Of a stretch of DNA of 64,000 nt, positions 1 through 8,037 are shown in pieces. The translations under genes and the position numbers were made by a program. The notes under the pieces were generated by a model. That model saw only the letters and a list, made by a program, of their open reading frames with translations. It made no database searches and was not told where the DNA came from. The stretch is from Rhizobiales bacterium PAR1 (GTDB taxonomy: Bacteria > Pseudomonadota > Alphaproteobacteria > Rhizobiales > Beijerinckiaceae): positions 1-64,000 of the forward strand of contig NKIW01000012.1 of the NCBI GenBank assembly GCA_002256205.1. The letters are read 5' to 3'. Position 1 is the stretch's first letter, and each line of letters opens with the position of its first letter.

Positions 1-2
1 AA

Positions 3-380
3 CAGGCGGATCAGGAGGCGGCGCCTTGGGTTAGCCTCCTCGATGACAAGGCCAAGATCGTCACCAGCCGTCTCGGCAAGACCCGCTTCCGCGTCGCCGG
101 AACCGCGGAGTTCAACGGCTACAACCGCGATATCCGCGCGGCGCGGATTTCGCCGCTGATCGCCTGGTGCCGCGCGCATTTCCCCGGCATGTCGACGCGC
201 CAGTGTGTGCCTTGGGCCGGTCTTCGCCCGATGATGCCGGATATGCTGCCCCGCGTTGCGCGCGGGAAAAATCCGCGCGTGCTTTACAACACAGGCCACG
301 GTCATCTCGGCTGGACGCTGTCGGCAGTGACGGCGGATGCGGTTGCTGCGCTCGCAACGGCCTGTTCCAACGCTGCGTGA
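3..380 (+). CDS. dadA: D-amino-acid dehydrogenase (DadA-type), C-terminal part
   Basis: The reading frame is open from the left edge and ends at a TGA at 378-380, so only the last 125 codons are visible. The visible end has the DadA/DAO-family C-terminal pattern: GTAEFNGYN, then WAGLRPMMPD, then the NTGHGHLGWT block that closes the FAD site near the C terminus. Members are FAD flavoproteins that oxidatively deaminate D-amino acids, passing electrons to the respiratory chain. The N-terminal FAD-binding GxGxxG region lies outside the window, so the substrate (D-alanine, D-proline or another amine) cannot be told. Confidence 0.85.
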   Translation, partial: QADQEAAPWVSLLDDKAKIVTSRLGKTRFRVAGTAEFNGYNRDIRAARISPLIAWCRAHFPGMSTRQCVPWAGLRPMMPDMLPRVARGKNPRVLYNTGHGHLGWTLSAVTADAVAALATACSNAA

Positions 381-389
381 CAATCAAAA

Positions 390-416
390 GCCCTGATCGT
401 TTTCGGCGGTCAGGGC
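390..416 (-). terminator. Stem-loop, probable terminator of the araC-type gene
   Basis: GCCCTGATCG at 390-399 pairs with 407-416 (10 bp with one G-U) around a 7-base loop. Read on the minus strand it is followed by TTTT, so it fits a short intrinsic terminator for transcription coming from the regulator gene that ends at 635. On the plus strand no T run follows, so it would end the dehydrogenase transcript only weakly. Confidence 0.4.
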
Positions 417-491
417 AGCTTGGTACGAGAGAAAGCCAACTGTCCACAACCTCCTGGGATAGGTGAGGTTAGAGACAAACCCTGTCTGTGG

Positions 492-553
492 CCGGACTTT
501 ACGTCGGGCCTGAATGCATTTCCGTGGCTGAATAGTTGCCCATAAAAGTCCGG
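492..553. repeat. Spaced inverted repeat in the intergenic region
   Basis: CCGGACTTT at 492-500 and its exact complement AAAGTCCGG at 545-553 flank 44 bases. The region 381-634 between the dehydrogenase and the AraC-type gene holds no convincing open reading frame. The repeat may form a long-looped hairpin or be an operator pair. Chance occurrence of a 9-base match in 250 bases cannot be excluded. Confidence 0.3.
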
Positions 554-634
554 TTCCGGGGAGTAGCCGCATTTTCCGGGAGCGACCTCAATGGGCCACC
601 CTCTGCCCGCTTGAGGCAGAAACCTGCACATCCG

Positions 635-1630
635 CTATGCAGGGAGAGATGGCGCGGGCGCAGCCTCTCCCTGTCTTTTTTCGTTCCGCCATCTGGCCGG
701 ACTCACACCCACGATGACCTTGAAGGCCCGGCTGAACGCGGCCACATCCGTATAGCCGACCTCCGCAGCAATATCGCTCAGGCCGCGTCCTGTTGTTCCG
801 AGGAAGCGGCACGCAACGACCATCCGCCAGCGCGAGACATAGGCCATCAGGCTTTGGCCTGTGGCTTCCCTGAAGCGCGCAGCAAAGCGCGAAGGCGACA
901 TGGCGACAGCTGCGGCTAGCGATTCCACTGTCCATGCCGCACCCGGATCACGATGCAAGGCGCTCAGGGCAGGCGCAATTCGGGTATCTTCGAGCGCTCG
1001 GAACCAGCCCGGTGCCTTTTGTGACTCGGTTTTGCGAATGTCCTGCACGGTTTCGGCGAAGAAAATTTCCAGCAATCTGCAAGCCGTGAAACCACTTCTC
1101 TGCCCACGCGAAACCTCATGGCTCAACATTTCTGCGACACGTCCAAGCATCGGGTTGATCTCTGCGCGTGTGTCGATCTTGACGACCGGAGGGAGAGCGG
1201 CGAGCAGCGGGTTGAGCGGCGCATTCTCCATCACGAAAATGCCGCAGAGGAGATCAGTGGTCTCACCGGATTGCCCCGGTTCCAGCGCGCTCGATCCGCC
1301 GGATAGCAGGATATCGACGATCGATGTCTCACGAGCACCTTCGCCACGGGACATCCGGTGCGCCCGCCCACTAGGGCAGATCGCGACCTCATTCGCCGTA
1401 ACGCTGACCGCCACTTGCCCGGTGTGATGAAGCTCGAACGTTCCGCACCGAACGAGATGGAAGGGGATGACACGGCTGTTCCGGCTGAGCCCGAGAACGC
1501 TCCGCAGGACGGTTTCATCCGGAACGTCGATGGCCCACGGCGGCTGGTAGCTTTCGAACAGCAACACGCTGCCACTGATGCGAAGATCGGCAAGGGCATC
1601 GTCGAAGGGCGTGATCGGGGACGTGGTCAT
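635..1630 (-). CDS. AraC-family transcriptional regulator with cupin sensor domain
   Basis: A protein of 331 aa. Residues about 10-190 look like the cupin_6 (AraC-binding-like) domain, with the pattern VPFHLVRxG-type strand and a conserved CPSGRAHRM segment. Residues about 215-315 hold the two helix-turn-helix units of AraC/XylS (WTVESLAAAVAMSPSRFAAR and LSDIAAEVGYTDVAAF). The family usually activates or represses a neighbouring gene in response to a small molecule. The divergent neighbour at 1779 (MAPEG protein) is the obvious candidate target. The ATG at 1630 is chosen over an upstream TTG at 1648 because neither has a clear ribosome site and the domain begins after it. The ligand is unknown. 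Confidence 0.85.
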   Translation of the reverse strand: MTTSPITPFDDALADLRISGSVLLFESYQPPWAIDVPDETVLRSVLGLSRNSRVIPFHLVRCGTFELHHTGQVAVSVTANEVAICPSGRAHRMSRGEGARETSIVDILLSGGSSALEPGQSGETTDLLCGIFVMENAPLNPLLAALPPVVKIDTRAEINPMLGRVAEMLSHEVSRGQRSGFTACRLLEIFFAETVQDIRKTESQKAPGWFRALEDTRIAPALSALHRDPGAAWTVESLAAAVAMSPSRFAARFREATGQSLMAYVSRWRMVVACRFLGTTGRGLSDIAAEVGYTDVAAFSRAFKVIVGVSPARWRNEKRQGEAAPAPSLPA

Positions 1631-1778
1631 CGCAAAGGGTCGTATCAAGATCAGTCATTTTAGCAATAAATCAAATCAATAGCATCATGGAAACGACTGA
1701 AATCCTCTCGTAACGTCTGGGTCGAATCCCGCGCAGACCTGTCGTCCGCAACGGAACCAACCTGCATGAGGATGTGCA

Positions 1779-2183
1779 ATGAAACTGACGCCGGAACTCT
1801 ATTACACCGCCCTGACAGCGCTTTTCACCGGCCTGATCTGGATGCCGATCATCGTCAACCGTCTCGTTGAAATGGGCCCATGGAAGGCGCTCAAAAATCC
1901 GGAGCCGGATGTGCGGCCACATGCGGACTGGGCGTATCGCATGGCGAACGCGCACCGGAATGCCATCGAAAACCTGGTCGTGTTTGCGCCTCTGGCGATC
2001 GGGGTTCATGTCCTCGGCCTTGGCACTGGCATGACAGCGACCGCCGCAGGGGTCTTCTTTGCGATGCGTGTCGCCCATGCCGTCGTCTACACGTTTGGCA
2101 TTCCCTTGCTGCGCACGATCGCTTTCTTCGTCGGCTTCCTGTGCCAGATGCTGCTGGCCGCCCGCCTGCTGGGCTGGATGTGA
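1779..2183 (+). CDS. MAPEG-family membrane protein
   Basis: A 134-aa inner-membrane protein with four predicted hydrophobic segments (about 6-26, 66-88, 90-105 and 112-132). The HRNAIENLVVFAPLAI stretch between helices 1 and 2 is the MAPEG signature (membrane-associated proteins in eicosanoid and glutathione metabolism). Bacterial members are mostly uncharacterised; some have glutathione transferase or peroxidase activity. GAGGA 7 bases before the ATG supports the start. It is transcribed divergently from the AraC-type regulator and converges on the RND pump gene. Confidence 0.85.
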   Translation: MKLTPELYYTALTALFTGLIWMPIIVNRLVEMGPWKALKNPEPDVRPHADWAYRMANAHRNAIENLVVFAPLAIGVHVLGLGTGMTATAAGVFFAMRVAHAVVYTFGIPLLRTIAFFVGFLCQMLLAARLLGWM

Positions 2184-2262
2184 CGAAAGCGGGTAGGGGC
2201 GGCCGGGGGACGGCCGGGGAAATCGATGCTGCTCGCCCCCACTGCCAAGCCGCTGGCAGGCA

Positions 2263-5200
2263 TCATCTCGGCGAAGTGGCGCCTTCTCCCCTCAGCACGA
2301 GGTAGATCGCGGGGATGACCAGCACGGTCAGCAACGTCGAGGAGGCGATGCCGAAGAGCAGCGAGATCGCGAGCCCCTGAAAGATCGGATCAGTGAGAAT
2401 GGTCACCGCGCCAATCATCGCCGCGAGTGCTGTCAGCACGATCGGTTTGAAGCGGATCGCTCCCGCTTCGAGCACTGTCTTGACCAGCGGCACATCCGCC
2501 CGCCGCGCATGGCGGATGAAATCGACCAGCAAAATCGAATTGCGGACGATGATCCCCGCCAGCGCGATGAAGCCGATCATCGAGGTGGCCGAGAACGGCG
2601 CACCGAACAACCAATGGCCGAAGAGAATGCCGATGAAGGTCAGCGGCACCGGTGTCAGGATGACAAGTGGCAACTTGAACGAGCCGAACTGAGCGACCAC
2701 GAGAATGTAGATCCCGAGCAGCGCCACGCCAAAGGCCGCGCCCATATCGCGGAATGTCACCCATGTGACCTCCCATTCACCCTCCCAGAGGAGAGCAGGG
2801 CGGGAGGTATCGCCCGGCTGGCCGTGCAGCAGAATCAGAGGCTTGGGCAAGGCGCCCCAATCCGCAACGTCAACGGCGCGCTGAACGGCAAGCATCCCGT
2901 AGAGCGGCGCTTCAAAGGTGCCCGCGAGTTCCGCCGTCACCATTTCCGCCGGGCGACCGTTGCGCCGGAAGATCGGGAAGGAGGCTTTCGAGCGCTCGAT
3001 CCGCGTGACATCCCCGAGTTCGATCGTCGAGCGGTCACCCGGCAGAAGATTCGCCGGAATAGGGCTCGAAAGCGCGCGCTCATCGAGAACGCCTTGCGCT
3101 TTCGAGAGGCCAATACGGATCGGGATCGGCTGGCGCCCGCCGCCGCGATGCGAATAGCCGAGTGTGCTGCTGCCGAAATAGAGGCGGATCGTCTCAAATA
3201 CATCGCGATGCTCGACCTTGAAGAAATCAAGTTGGTCCTCGGCGATCGCGAGGCGCAGGCGATCCGGCTGAGTGCCAAAACTGTCATCTACATCGACGAT
3301 AAACGGTATTTTTTCGAAGATATCGCGGAGCTTTCCAGCGACTTGACGGCGCGTTTCGTCATCCGGGCCGTAGATTTCCGCGAGCAGCGTCGCCATCACC
3401 GGTGGCCCTGGTGGAGGCTCCACTACCTTGGTGCGTGCCCCTGGCAAAAGACCGGCCTTCGCGATCCGTTGGCGGATATCAAGCGCGATGGCGTGGCTTG
3501 CACGGCTCCGTTCGCCCTTAGGTTTGAGATTGAGCTGGAGATCGCCCATCTGCGACTCGGAGCGCAAATAGGAGTGGCGCACCAGCCCATTGAAGTTGAA
3601 CGGTGCGGCGGCGCCCGCATGGCTCTGGATTGACTCGATTTCCGCCACGGGCGCGATCAGTGCCGCCAGCGTTTGCAGGCTACGATCTGTTTCCTCGACC
3701 GAGCTGCCACGCGGCAGATCGAGCATCACCTGAAGCTCAGGCTTGTCGTCGAAGGGGAGCAACTTCACCGTCACATGCTGGGTGTAGAACAGCCCCAGCG
3801 AGGCGAGCGTCGCAAGGCCGACGAGTGCAAGAAATAGCCATGCCCGCTGCTTCGAGGCGAGGATCGGTGCCGCAAAGCGGGTGTAAAGTCGCCCCAGAGC
3901 GCCGCCTTCTGCATGATCATGTCCGGCGCCGACAACATGCGGCTTGCCGAACTTTACCATCAGCCAGGGCGTCACCATCACCGCGACGAAGAACGAGAAG
4001 ATCATCGCCGCCGAGGCATTCGCCGGGATCGGGCTCATGTAAGGCCCCATCATGCCCGAGACGAAGAGCATCGGCAGCAGTGCGGCCACAACGGTGAGCG
4101 TGGCGATGATCGTCGGGTTGCCGACCTCGGAGACCGCATCGATGGCCGCTTCGGAACGACTTCTGCCGTCCTCCATCGCCCAGTGGCGAGCGATATTCTC
4201 GATTACAACGATGGCATCATCGACGAGAATGCCGATGGAGAAAATCAGCGCGAACAGGCTGACGCGGTTGAGCGTGTAGCCCATGATCCAGGCGGCAAAC
4301 AGCGTCAGCAAGATCGTCACCGGAATGACGATGGCGACGACAAACGCCTCGCGCCGGCCAATCGCGAACCAGACCAGCAGCACGATGGAGAGCGTCGCGA
4401 GGCCGAGGTGGAACAGCAGCTCGTTGGCTTTCTCGTTGGCCGTTTCGCCGTAGTTGCGCGTGACGTGAAGGTCGAGATCCACCGGGATCACGCCCGGTGT
4501 CGTGCTCGTGGCCTTGAGGCGGTTTGCCGCCGTGATCACCTGATGCGCGATGGTGACCGCGTTCGCACCGGCCCGCTTGGCGATGGCGAGCGACACGGCT
4601 GGCGCCCGGGTAAACGGGCCATCGGGCTGACGTGCAAGGTGTGCAACAAGACTCTCACGGGTGTCTGTCGCGAGCGTTACCTCCGCAACATCGCGCACAT
4701 AGATCGGCCGCCCGTCGCGCGTGGTCACGGTGAGGTTGGCGATCTCCTCGATCTGCGTCAGCGTCTGCCCCGCTATCAGCGCGATTTGACCGCCGTTCCG
4801 GCGGATAGTGCCGGCAGGAAACGCCCGGTTCGCGCCTTCGATCCGCGCCGCCAGCGCCTGCAAGGTCAGCCCGGCGCGGGCAAGCCGCTCGGGGTCGGGC
4901 GCAATGCGGATTTCCTCGGGCTGCTCGCCGACGAGATAGGTCAGGCCGACATTCTCCAGCTTGGCGATCTCGACACGCAATTCCCGCATCACGCGGGTGA
5001 GGTCATTCGCGTTCCAGCGGTTCGCAGCCTCCGGTTTCGGTGTCAGCGTCAGCACGGCAATCGCGACATCATCAATCCCACGCCCGACGATCAGCGGCTC
5101 GGGAATGCCGGTCGGAATACGATCCAGATTGGCGCGGATTTTCTCATGCACGCGCAGGATCGCAGCATCGGCGGAGGTGCCGACGAAGAAGCGCGCAGTG

Positions 5201-5508
5201 ACCATCGCGCCATCGTCGCGCGTTTGCGAATAGACGTGTTCGACGCCAGCGATCGATTTGACGATCGTTTCCAGCGGCTCGGTGACGAGCTTCGCTGCAT
5301 CCGTCGCCGCAAGCCCTTCGGCGCGAACATGGATATCGACCATCGGTACCGAGATTTGCGGCTCTTCCTCACGCGGCAGCGAGATCAGCGCCACGAGCCC
5401 AAGCGCCAGCGCCGCGACCAGAAATAGCGGTGTGAGCGGCGAGGTGATGAACGCACGGGTAAGCGCGCCGGCAATGCCAGGCCGCAAGGGCAGGGGAGGC
5501 ACGCTCAT
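2263..5508 (-). CDS. RND-family efflux transporter, inner-membrane permease
   Basis: The 1081-aa product has the length and layout of AcrB/HAE1-type proton-driven exporters: a first helix at about 23-43, the SLPREEEPQISVPMV motif after it, two large periplasmic loops, and 12 helices in all. The central helix carries the family VDDAIVVIEN motif with the Asp pair used in proton relay. Its start overlaps the stop of the adaptor gene by 4 bases (ATGA), so the two are translationally coupled. Upstream lie a DUF2892 gene and a divergent ArsR gene with the cysteine spacing of persulfide sensors, which suggests that the pump responds to sulfide or related stress rather than antibiotics. That substrate is inferred from context. 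No TolC-type outer-membrane gene is in the operon. Confidence 0.9.
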   Translation of the reverse strand: MSVPPLPLRPGIAGALTRAFITSPLTPLFLVAALALGLVALISLPREEEPQISVPMVDIHVRAEGLAATDAAKLVTEPLETIVKSIAGVEHVYSQTRDDGAMVTARFFVGTSADAAILRVHEKIRANLDRIPTGIPEPLIVGRGIDDVAIAVLTLTPKPEAANRWNANDLTRVMRELRVEIAKLENVGLTYLVGEQPEEIRIAPDPERLARAGLTLQALAARIEGANRAFPAGTIRRNGGQIALIAGQTLTQIEEIANLTVTTRDGRPIYVRDVAEVTLATDTRESLVAHLARQPDGPFTRAPAVSLAIAKRAGANAVTIAHQVITAANRLKATSTTPGVIPVDLDLHVTRNYGETANEKANELLFHLGLATLSIVLLVWFAIGRREAFVVAIVIPVTILLTLFAAWIMGYTLNRVSLFALIFSIGILVDDAIVVIENIARHWAMEDGRSRSEAAIDAVSEVGNPTIIATLTVVAALLPMLFVSGMMGPYMSPIPANASAAMIFSFFVAVMVTPWLMVKFGKPHVVGAGHDHAEGGALGRLYTRFAAPILASKQRAWLFLALVGLATLASLGLFYTQHVTVKLLPFDDKPELQVMLDLPRGSSVEETDRSLQTLAALIAPVAEIESIQSHAGAAAPFNFNGLVRHSYLRSESQMGDLQLNLKPKGERSRASHAIALDIRQRIAKAGLLPGARTKVVEPPPGPPVMATLLAEIYGPDDETRRQVAGKLRDIFEKIPFIVDVDDSFGTQPDRLRLAIAEDQLDFFKVEHRDVFETIRLYFGSSTLGYSHRGGGRQPIPIRIGLSKAQGVLDERALSSPIPANLLPGDRSTIELGDVTRIERSKASFPIFRRNGRPAEMVTAELAGTFEAPLYGMLAVQRAVDVADWGALPKPLILLHGQPGDTSRPALLWEGEWEVTWVTFRDMGAAFGVALLGIYILVVAQFGSFKLPLVILTPVPLTFIGILFGHWLFGAPFSATSMIGFIALAGIIVRNSILLVDFIRHARRADVPLVKTVLEAGAIRFKPIVLTALAAMIGAVTILTDPIFQGLAISLLFGIASSTLLTVLVIPAIYLVLRGEGATSPR

Positions 5509-6494
5509 GGCAGGATGACCTTGTCGTCCGCGCGCACACCGCTGAGAATTTCAATGCCTTCGCCTTCTTTTAACGGCACGGGAGGGCCGAGCACCACCGC
5601 GATCTCCTGCTTGCCGCCCGGCGTCGACAACGTCAGAAAATCCACACCCGATTGCGTACGAACTGCCATCTTCGGCACGGCGAGCGCAGAGCGTGTCCGG
5701 ATCGGGACATGCACGAGAACGCGAGCACCGACGAAATAATCGCCGGGCTTTTCAACTTCGACATCGGCGATCACGCGGCCATTCTCGATCTGCGGGAAGA
5801 TTTTCGCGAGCTTGCCGGTAGCAGGCGAGGCGCCACCCGTTTCGCCAATGGTCACACTTGCGCCGAGCTTAAGGTCATTCGCGTGGCGCTCGGGCAGGGC
5901 CAGCCGCAGGAAAAAGCCACCGCCCGCGATCTGGGCAATCGGCTCGCCGGGCATAACGACAGCACCACGCGTCACCGGAACCTTGAAAATTCGGCCGGAT
6001 ACCGGCACAGCAACCTCTCCTTCAGCAGCCTGCTGGAGGATGACCGAGCGGTCCGCCTCGGCGGCCGCAATCTGGTTCTTGAAGACATCGAGCTGCGTGC
6101 TCAACTGGTCGACGCGCTGTTGTGTGCTCGAACCGCGTGTGAGCAGGGTTTGCGCCCTTTCCAGCTCGGCGCGGGCATTGGACTGTTCGGCGTTCAGCGC
6201 CCTGATCCGCGCTTCTGCCGCGCGCAATTGCAGCGCGAGCTTGTCATCGATTACGGTCGCGATGGATTGCCCCGCTGTCACAGCATCGCCTTCGGTGACG
6301 TCGAGCCGGGTGAGCGTGCCGCCAATGCGGGAGCGCGCCGGAATAACGTCGCGCGCCTCTATGCGACCATAGACCGCCTTCGTCTCGATGATGTCCGTCG
6401 GTTTGACCAGAAATTCGCCACCGAGGGCCGGAAGCGTGGGCGAGAGCGCCAGCAGAACCGTCAGGCCACGGGCGGGCGCGTCGAAATACTTCAT
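5505..6494 (-). CDS. RND efflux periplasmic adaptor (HlyD/AcrA-like membrane fusion protein)
   Basis: The 329-aa product has an N-terminal signal-like segment (residues about 10-27), a barrel-sandwich half (GGTLTRLDVTEGDAVTAGQ) at about 55-80, a coiled-coil hairpin at about 85-155, the second lipoyl half (VPVSGRIFKVPVTRGAVV) at about 165-185, and beta-barrel and membrane-proximal domains. Such proteins bridge the RND permease and an outer-membrane channel. The ATG at 6494 has GGAGTGGG before it; the upstream ATG at 6539 would add a non-signal extension and overlap the preceding gene. It lies between the DUF2892 gene and the permease gene in one minus-strand operon. Confidence 0.88.
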   Translation of the reverse strand: MKYFDAPARGLTVLLALSPTLPALGGEFLVKPTDIIETKAVYGRIEARDVIPARSRIGGTLTRLDVTEGDAVTAGQSIATVIDDKLALQLRAAEARIRALNAEQSNARAELERAQTLLTRGSSTQQRVDQLSTQLDVFKNQIAAAEADRSVILQQAAEGEVAVPVSGRIFKVPVTRGAVVMPGEPIAQIAGGGFFLRLALPERHANDLKLGASVTIGETGGASPATGKLAKIFPQIENGRVIADVEVEKPGDYFVGARVLVHVPIRTRSALAVPKMAVRTQSGVDFLTLSTPGGKQEIAVVLGPPVPLKEGEGIEILSGVRADDKVILP

Positions 6495-6525
6495 GGTCCC
6501 ACTCCGGATAGGGGGATTGTCGGGA

Positions 6526-6729
6526 TTATTTGAAAGCACAGCCTGCCTTCAGGCCGAGCCGTTTGAAGATCATCGCAGCAGGGCAAAAGCCGGTGAACGC
6601 TGCTTGAAGCATGTTCAGCCCGACGAATGCGGTCAGCAGCAGGAACCACGGCGAAACAAGCTGTGCGAGGGTGAGCGAAGCCAGTATCATCGTTCCCGCG
6701 AGGGCAAACACGGCGTTGTCGATAGACAT
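6526..6729 (-). CDS. DUF2892 (YgaP-like transmembrane) small membrane protein
   Basis: A 67-aa protein with a hydrophobic helix pair (about 6-24 and 27-46) and the GFCPAAMIFKRLGLK end typical of DUF2892. The same domain forms the membrane tail of the rhodanese YgaP and often occurs alone next to sulfide- and persulfide-responsive genes. It starts the minus-strand operon DUF2892-adaptor-RND and is divergent from the ArsR-type gene. The Cys in GFCPA is kept. Its biochemical role is not established. Confidence 0.85.
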   Translation of the reverse strand: MSIDNAVFALAGTMILASLTLAQLVSPWFLLLTAFVGLNMLQAAFTGFCPAAMIFKRLGLKAGCAFK

Positions 6730-6770
6730 GGGGCACCTTTGTCGTTGGCTCGGATTTGACGGATCAGTTC

Positions 6771-6800
6771 ATATTCGTTATTTCAGATATATGCAAATAT
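6771..6800. promoter_or_regulatory. AT-rich imperfect palindrome, candidate operator of the divergon
   Basis: ATATTCG at 6771-6777 faces CAAATAT at 6794-6800 (6 of 7 pairs, centre 6785.5). It lies in the 61-base gap between the divergent DUF2892 and ArsR-type genes and reaches the ATG at 6791. AT-rich dyads of about this size are usual operators for BigR/SqrR-type repressors. If it is the operator, the GTG at 6818, which has AGG 7 bases before it, may be the true start of the regulator. Confidence 0.4.
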
Positions 6801-7126
6801 CAAAGTCAGGTCAACGTGTGAAAGCTAACGTTCTCGAGCCAGACAAGTTCATCGCGGCTTCCGACGATGCCGCGCGCTTCCTCAGAAGCATGGGGCACGG
6901 ACCGCGCCTGCGCATTCTTTGCTTGCTGCTGGAGGAGGCCCGTTCCTCGGGCGAACTCGCGCGTATGCTCGGGATGCGCGAGGCGGCGGCCAGCCAGCAA
7001 CTGGCGCTCTTACGTGCCGAGCGCCTGATCGAATCTGCGCGCGAGGGGCAATATGTGATCTATAAGATCGCCAATCCTGCCATTGCGCAGATCGTGGGTA
7101 TATTGCGCGATACGTTCTGCAAGTGA
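6791..7126 (+). CDS. ArsR-family regulator of the SqrR/BigR persulfide-sensor type
   Basis: A 111-aa winged-helix repressor. The DNA-recognition helix is in GELARMLGMREAAASQQLALLR (about 57-78) and the wing is GQYVIYKIA. Only two cysteines are present, Cys44 (RILCLLL) and Cys110 (TFCK). Their positions and 66-residue separation match the Cys pair of Rhodobacter SqrR and BigR, which form a polysulfide bridge on exposure to sulfane sulfur. It is divergent from DUF2892-adaptor-RND, as expected for a repressor of that operon. The ATG at 6791 has no visible ribosome site; GTG 6818 with AGG at 6808 is a possible alternative start, giving 102 aa. No metal-binding ELCVCDL motif is present, which argues against an arsenic sensor. 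Confidence 0.85.
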   Translation: MQISKSGQRVKANVLEPDKFIAASDDAARFLRSMGHGPRLRILCLLLEEARSSGELARMLGMREAAASQQLALLRAERLIESAREGQYVIYKIANPAIAQIVGILRDTFCK

Positions 7127-7221
7127 GGTCAAAAGCCCTGTGAGTTCAAACGTCCGGGTATCCTGAGGGATGATGGTCCCAACAAAAACGACAATTACGT
7201 GCCACTGCATGGAATGAGCCT

Positions 7222-7898
7222 GTGTTGGGTTCAAAGCGGCATGTCGCTGCCAAGCTCTGCGTCGGCCCGGAGCATCGCGTCCTTGACATCGGCTGTGGTG
7301 GGGGCCGGCTCGGACTTTATCTCGGGTCGGTCGCCAAGGCCCGCGAGGTGCTGGGCATCACGCTGTCGAAAGAGCAGGTTGCTGTCGCCCGTCAGCGGGC
7401 TGCGGATCGCGGAAGGGCGGAGAAGATCCGCTTCGAATTGCAGGACTACCGCGAGCCCAATGGCCGTTTTGACCGCATCGTCTCGGTCGGCATGTTTGAG
7501 CATGTCGGTCCGAGCCAGTACGAAACCTTTTTCGAGGCGAGTGTCCGGCTCCTCGCCGACAATGGTGTGATGCTGCTGCACACCATTGGCTGTTAGGACG
7601 GGCCGAACCATCCGAACCCCTAGCTCAACCGTTATATTGTCCCGTGCGGCTATCTACCATTACTCTTGGAAATGCTCCCGGTGATCGAGCGTGCCGCACT
7701 GAGTCGGCAGCACTCTATGACGAGCGCTTCTGCAAGATGTGGGAATTCTATCTCGCCATGAGCCAGACCGCTTTCGAATGTCAGGATGTCGTGGTCTTCC
7801 AGCTCCAGTTGGCGCGGCGACAGGAAGCCGTACCGCTGACGCGTGATTACATCCAGCACGAGAAGACGCGGCTCCTCGAAGCGGAGCAGTGGAGCTGA
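7222..7898 (+). pseudogene. cfa: Decayed cyclopropane-fatty-acyl-phospholipid synthase gene
   Basis: Homology to the SAM-dependent CFA synthase family runs across this stretch but no intact frame exists. The N-terminal third is missing: similarity begins just before the SAM site (VLDIGCGGGRLGLYL). Frame 1 then runs through the conserved VSVGMFEHVG block to HTIG and hits TAG at 7594-7596, continues as DGPNHPNP to a second TAG at 7621-7623, and goes on as LNRYIVPCGYLP to MLPVIERA. The next section, normally about 30 residues with the LHYAETL motif, is deleted, and similarity resumes in another frame as LYDERFCKMWEFYLAMSQTAF to the C terminus at 7898. Two nonsense changes, a truncation and a frame-changing deletion together make a clear pseudogene. 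Confidence 0.85.
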
Positions 7899-8037
7899 TA
7901 AGGCGGTTCGAGGGGGATCATCCTGCCGCTGATTGCCTGCGAACGACGATTTTCCGGCCATGGATGTTTTAATCTGGTAGCGAGACCATTAGGGATAGCG
8001 GAACGATTTCAGATCTTGTGAGAAGCGCGATAGACCG

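Noticed and set aside
2509-5427. Long plus-strand frames opposite the RND permease gene
   Set aside because: They are the antisense of a gene with full family motifs; their products are rich in Arg, Asp and His with no domain pattern.
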